Source of the DNA: Candidatus Poseidoniaceae archaeon
Lineage (GTDB): Archaea; Thermoplasmatota; Poseidoniia; Poseidoniales; Poseidoniaceae
Assembly (NCBI GenBank): GCA_022425185.1
Contig: JAKMFY010000118.1
Location: forward strand, 1-14,435
Direction of reading: 5' to 3'
Length of the DNA: 14,435 nt
The notes beneath the pieces are model-generated. The model ran no database searches. It saw only the letters and a program-made list of their open reading frames with translations, and was not told the origin of the DNA. How positions within the stretch are numbered: position 1 is the stretch's first letter; each line of letters begins with the position of its first letter. Shown here piece after piece: positions 14,341-14,435 of the stretch. The position numbers and the translations under genes were made by a program.

Positions 14341-14435
14341 GTGGAAAACAAACTCGCTTCGGTCATTTTAGTGGCACTTCTCATAGGTGCATCAATCGCA
14401 GTCTTTGCCTTATCCTCAGATGATGAAGAGTCAAA
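14341..14435 (+). CDS. Start of a membrane-anchored or secreted protein, cut by the window edge
   Basis: Partial gene, 31 codons visible, with a GTG start. The product begins with a short charged stretch (MENK), then a hydrophobic segment (about residues 5-24, LASVILVALLIGASIAVFAL), then an acidic run SSDDEES. This is the layout of an N-terminal signal peptide or membrane anchor with the remainder outside the cell. The frame is open to the edge. GAGG at 14335-14338 is too close to the GTG to be a good ribosome site, while the TATA-like element 26 bp upstream fits a leaderless transcript. No function can be assigned from the part seen. Confidence 0.6.
   Translation, partial: MENKLASVILVALLIGASIAVFALSSDDEES

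Noticed and set aside
1..14435. CRISPR array, tRNA/rRNA gene, insertion sequence, prophage or toxin-antitoxin module
   Set aside because: No regularly spaced repeats, cloverleaf-like sequence, transposase or integrase motifs, or small paired genes were seen on either strand.
1..14435. A new defence or biosynthetic gene cluster
   Set aside because: Every full-length gene fits a known family of housekeeping, transport or energy function, and the gene order does not suggest a single new pathway.

Overview
This window reads as a piece of a planktonic marine euryarchaeal genome, most likely Marine Group II (Candidatus Poseidoniales). The main evidence is a proteorhodopsin-type light-driven proton pump with a signal peptide at 11522-12415. 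Supporting evidence is AT-leaning base composition, archaeal-style TATA elements about 26 bp upstream of expected transcription starts, and a mixture of archaeal features with genes of bacterial type (uvrA, an RluA-family pseudouridine synthase). The assignment comes from gene content read by eye, not from a database search.

Layout. The left end (85-1476, minus) holds a single-chain ABC importer in which a TupB-like tungstate permease is fused to a TupC-like ATPase. It faces, head to head with 15 bp between starts, moeA (1492-2697, plus), which inserts molybdenum or tungsten into the pterin cofactor. A long co-directional plus-strand block follows: moeA, an RluA-family pseudouridine synthase (2707-3591), uvrA (3613-6546), then purL (6603-9626), purQ (9627-10463) and a polytopic membrane acyltransferase-like protein (10470-11462). 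Most junctions are 0 to 21 bp, and several Shine-Dalgarno-like sequences overlap the preceding stop codon; the uvrA-purL gap is larger (56 bp). The block ends at a perfect 13-bp hairpin (11463-11491) in the convergent gap before the rhodopsin gene. On the minus strand the rhodopsin has its own strong TATA box and lies downstream of an MsbA-like ABC exporter (12476-14254). A further gene with a GTG start and an apparent leaderless promoter begins at 14341 on the plus strand and runs off the right edge.

How the genes work together. The Tup-like transporter and MoeA form a plausible oxyanion-uptake and cofactor-loading pair. PurL and PurQ are the synthetase and glutaminase parts of FGAM synthase, the fourth step of purine synthesis; PurL is a long form whose N-terminal extension looks PurS-like. 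UvrA (DNA damage recognition), the pseudouridine synthase, the acyltransferase and the exporter look like housekeeping or accessory neighbours rather than parts of one pathway. I see no tRNA, rRNA, CRISPR array, insertion sequence or clear frameshift. I did not find a convincing undescribed multi-gene system. The points most worth a second look are the lysine at the proton-donor position of the rhodopsin (D-T-K motif), the permease-ATPase fusion beside moeA, the long PurL, and the perfect hairpin between convergent genes.
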